DNA of 7,151 bases from Alphaproteobacteria bacterium (GTDB taxonomy: Bacteria; Pseudomonadota; Alphaproteobacteria; Puniceispirillales; Puniceispirillaceae). Below the pieces are notes generated by a model that was given only the letters and a program-made list of their open reading frames with translations, had not been told where the DNA came from and made no database searches. Within the stretch, counting starts at the first letter, position 1, and the number at the start of each line of letters is the position of its first letter. The stretch covers positions 1 through 7,151 of the forward strand of contig JADHLK010000066.1 of NCBI GenBank assembly GCA_016780695.1, read 5' to 3'. Shown one piece after another: positions 5,440-7,151 of this stretch. The position numbers were made by a program, and so were the translations under genes.

Positions 5440-6360
5440 ATGAAAATCATGGTGATGGGCGCGGGTGGTATGGGGGCCCTGTTCGGGGCCATTCTGGCCG
5501 CAGGCGGGTTGGAAGTTGTGCTGGTTGATTCGGATCAAGACCATATAGACGCAATCAATAAAAACGGATTGAAAATAGATGGTTACGGATCAAACCGTGT
5601 GCAAGACATAAAAGCAGTGTCACACCCCGGAGAGATTCCGTCAGCTGATATTGTGCTGGTTCAGACCAAGGGCACAGCGACCCGCAAGGCGGCAGAATCG
5701 ATGCGGCATCTGGCAGGCGGCGAAACGGTTTTTATCAGCTTTCAGAACGGTCTGGGTAATGAGGAGGTGCTGGCCGATATTCTGGGGGCGGAGAATGTCA
5801 TGGGCGGTTTGACCGCAATGGCCGGGGCAAAATTGGGGCCGGGCCATATTCAGGATTTTGCCCGTGTCCCGTCCTGGATTGGTGAGCTGGCCGGCGGGCT
5901 ATCCGAGCGGGCAGAGAAAATAGCCGGCCTGTTCAGCGCGGCGGGGCTGGAGACCATCGCCTCTGCTAATATTCGCGCCGATATCTGGAAAAAGCTGCTG
6001 GGCAATATGACGATGAGTGCCGCCTCTGGGCTGACCAATCTCAGCTCAGCCGAGATTTTGGCGATACCGGCGCTGCGCCGAATGTGCCTGACTGCCATGG
6101 ATGAGGCAATTTCTATCGCAGAATCCCAAGGTATTGAGCTGGATCGGGAGACGGTGCTGCATGGGCTGGAGCTGATCACCAAGCCGGGCGGAACGGGCGA
6201 CAATAAATCCTCTCTGTGTCTTGATTTGCTGGATCAGCGGCGCAGCGAGGTGGAGTTTATCTATGGCACACCGCTGCGGCTGGCTGAAGAAGCTGGGCTG
6301 CCAGTGCCAACTCTGCGAGCCTATTATGGGCTGGTGCTGGGCGTGGAGAGCCATTTTTGA
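5440..6360 (+). CDS. Ketopantoate reductase-family (PanE/ApbA-like) oxidoreductase
   Basis: 306 residues, normal for the family, which reduces 2-oxo acids with NADPH (ketopantoate to pantoate in the type enzyme). An N-terminal Rossmann fold carries GAGGMG (7-12), followed by VQTKG and FQNGLGNEE (nucleotide/substrate domain). The helical C-terminal domain carries WKKLLGN (Lys185, equivalent to E. coli Lys176) and RRSEVEFIYG (Glu270, at the position of the conserved acid). Where many family members have Asn before the Gly of the last motif, this protein has Tyr275. GGAGG (5429-5433) sits six bases before the start. Because the gene lies in a catabolic-looking operon away from other pantothenate genes, it more likely acts on a pathway 2-oxo acid than in vitamin B5 synthesis; that is inference. 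Confidence 0.88.
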   Translation: MKIMVMGAGGMGALFGAILAAGGLEVVLVDSDQDHIDAINKNGLKIDGYGSNRVQDIKAVSHPGEIPSADIVLVQTKGTATRKAAESMRHLAGGETVFISFQNGLGNEEVLADILGAENVMGGLTAMAGAKLGPGHIQDFARVPSWIGELAGGLSERAEKIAGLFSAAGLETIASANIRADIWKKLLGNMTMSAASGLTNLSSAEILAIPALRRMCLTAMDEAISIAESQGIELDRETVLHGLELITKPGGTGDNKSSLCLDLLDQRRSEVEFIYGTPLRLAEEAGLPVPTLRAYYGLVLGVESHF

Positions 6361-6380
6361 GTTGGAAAGGAGAAACTACC

Positions 6381-7151
6381 ATGTCTGCATTGCAAGGCAA
6401 GACAGCGCTGGTAACCGGCGCATCAAAGGGAATTGGTCTGGCGATTGCCCGCCAGCTTTATCGGGAAGGGGCCAGCGTGATGCTGGTGGCTTCTGATCCG
6501 ACCCGGCTGGCCGCCGCCTGTGACAGCTTCACCGGACCGGGGCCGGGCCAGCTGGCATGGGCTGCTGCAGATTTGCGAGAGCTGGCCGGGGCGGAATCCG
6601 TGCTGGCCACTTTTAGCAAGGAATTTTCCGGCTGTGATATTCTCATTCATTCAGCCGGGGCAACCAGAGGCGGGGTTTTTCCTGACCAGCCTGACAGCGA
6701 GTATCTGGATGGGTTCGCGCTGAAATTCCATGGCGGGGTGCGCATGGCACGGCTGTTCTGGCCAATGCTGAAAGCCAGCTCTGGCACGCTGATCAATATT
6801 ATCGGCGGGGCGGCCAGATCACCTGATGCCGGCTTTATGGTGGGCGGGGCGGTGAATGCGGCACTGGCCAATTTTTCCAAGGCTTTGGCGGCACAAGGGT
6901 TGCAGGATGATGTGAATGTGAACTGGATTCATCCCGGCCAGACTGAAACCGAGCGGCTGGCCATGCTGTTTGAAACCCGCGCTGCTCAGGAAGGGCGCAC
7001 GGCTGAGCAGGTGCGGGCAGAGCGGATCGCAGATGAGGGGATCAGGCGGTTGGGCCAGCCAGAGGATGTCGCTCAGCTGGCGGTATTTTTATGCCGTCCC
7101 GAAGCCCGCCATATTCACGGTAGTGGCCTGACTGTCGATGGCGGGGCAACG
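6381..7151 (+). CDS. Short-chain dehydrogenase/reductase with atypical catalytic residues, C-terminus cut by window edge
   Basis: 257 residues are visible, ending in the family-typical VDGGAT, so only a few residues are missing. The Rossmann nucleotide motif TGASKGIG (12-19) is intact, and HSAGA (90-94) stands for the usual NNAG. By alignment to the classical SDR tetrad, the Asn position reads Lys115 (in LKFHGG), the Ser position Gly142, the Tyr position Gly155 and the Lys position Asn159 (VNAAL); Phe152 lies three residues before the Tyr position. I recall an SDR subgroup with a Y-x2-GS-x2-NAAL motif and HPG/NPG-x-x-ETERL; this protein fits that group with Phe152 for its Tyr, and HPGQTETERL (184-193) agrees. 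Cofactor binding is likely; the chemistry is uncertain. AGGAG (6368-6372) sits eight bases before the start, and the gene is 20 bases after the preceding stop, so it is probably cotranscribed. Confidence 0.87.
   Translation, partial: MSALQGKTALVTGASKGIGLAIARQLYREGASVMLVASDPTRLAAACDSFTGPGPGQLAWAAADLRELAGAESVLATFSKEFSGCDILIHSAGATRGGVFPDQPDSEYLDGFALKFHGGVRMARLFWPMLKASSGTLINIIGGAARSPDAGFMVGGAVNAALANFSKALAAQGLQDDVNVNWIHPGQTETERLAMLFETRAAQEGRTAEQVRAERIADEGIRRLGQPEDVAQLAVFLCRPEARHIHGSGLTVDGGAT

Noticed and set aside
5440..6360. Assignment as pantothenate-synthesis PanE
   Set aside because: The family is certain but no pantothenate gene is nearby and the operon looks catabolic; Tyr275 also departs from the usual motif.

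Overview
The window reads as accessory catabolic DNA from a proteobacterium, most likely an alphaproteobacterium and possibly a marine one. That is inference from the gene families, a moderate-to-high GC coding style with many CTG, GCC and GAT codons, and AT-rich intergenic gaps. No rRNA, tRNA, CRISPR array, transposase or phage gene was found. Seven protein-coding genes fill nearly all of it, two of them cut by the window edges, and no gene-free stretch exceeds about 170 bases.

Left part (1-3305): an intradiol ring-cleavage dioxygenase of the catechol/hydroxyquinol 1,2-dioxygenase type runs leftward and off the window. It is divergent from a rightward malonyl-CoA decarboxylase, across a 149-base gap with A and T runs and a small palindrome. 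The decarboxylase ends inside an 11-bp tandem repeat. After a 167-base gap comes a gene for a short, soluble protein of the reductive dehalogenase/QueG superfamily with a complete pair of cysteine motifs for two [4Fe-4S] clusters. This set is compatible with ring opening of an aromatic (possibly halogenated) compound, but the substrate cannot be read from sequence.

Right part (3412-7151): a LacI-family regulator is followed by three closely spaced genes with clear ribosome binding sites: a 2-keto-4-pentenoate hydratase-like FAH-superfamily protein, a ketopantoate reductase-like (PanE/ApbA fold) oxidoreductase, and an SDR cut by the window end. The last three look like one operon for handling a 2-oxo acid or related intermediate. 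A 16-bp element, TGAT-N8-ATCA with only one difference between copies, lies before the regulator gene and again before the hydratase gene. It is the best candidate operator in the window and suggests autoregulation plus control of the operon.

Most worth a second look: the compact dehalogenase-like protein next to a ring-cleavage dioxygenase; the SDR, whose Asn-Ser-Tyr-Lys tetrad positions read Lys, Gly, Gly (with a nearby Phe) and Asn; the paired operator candidate; an A8-G9 homopolymer directly against the hydratase start codon; and the 11-bp tandem repeat at the end of the decarboxylase gene.
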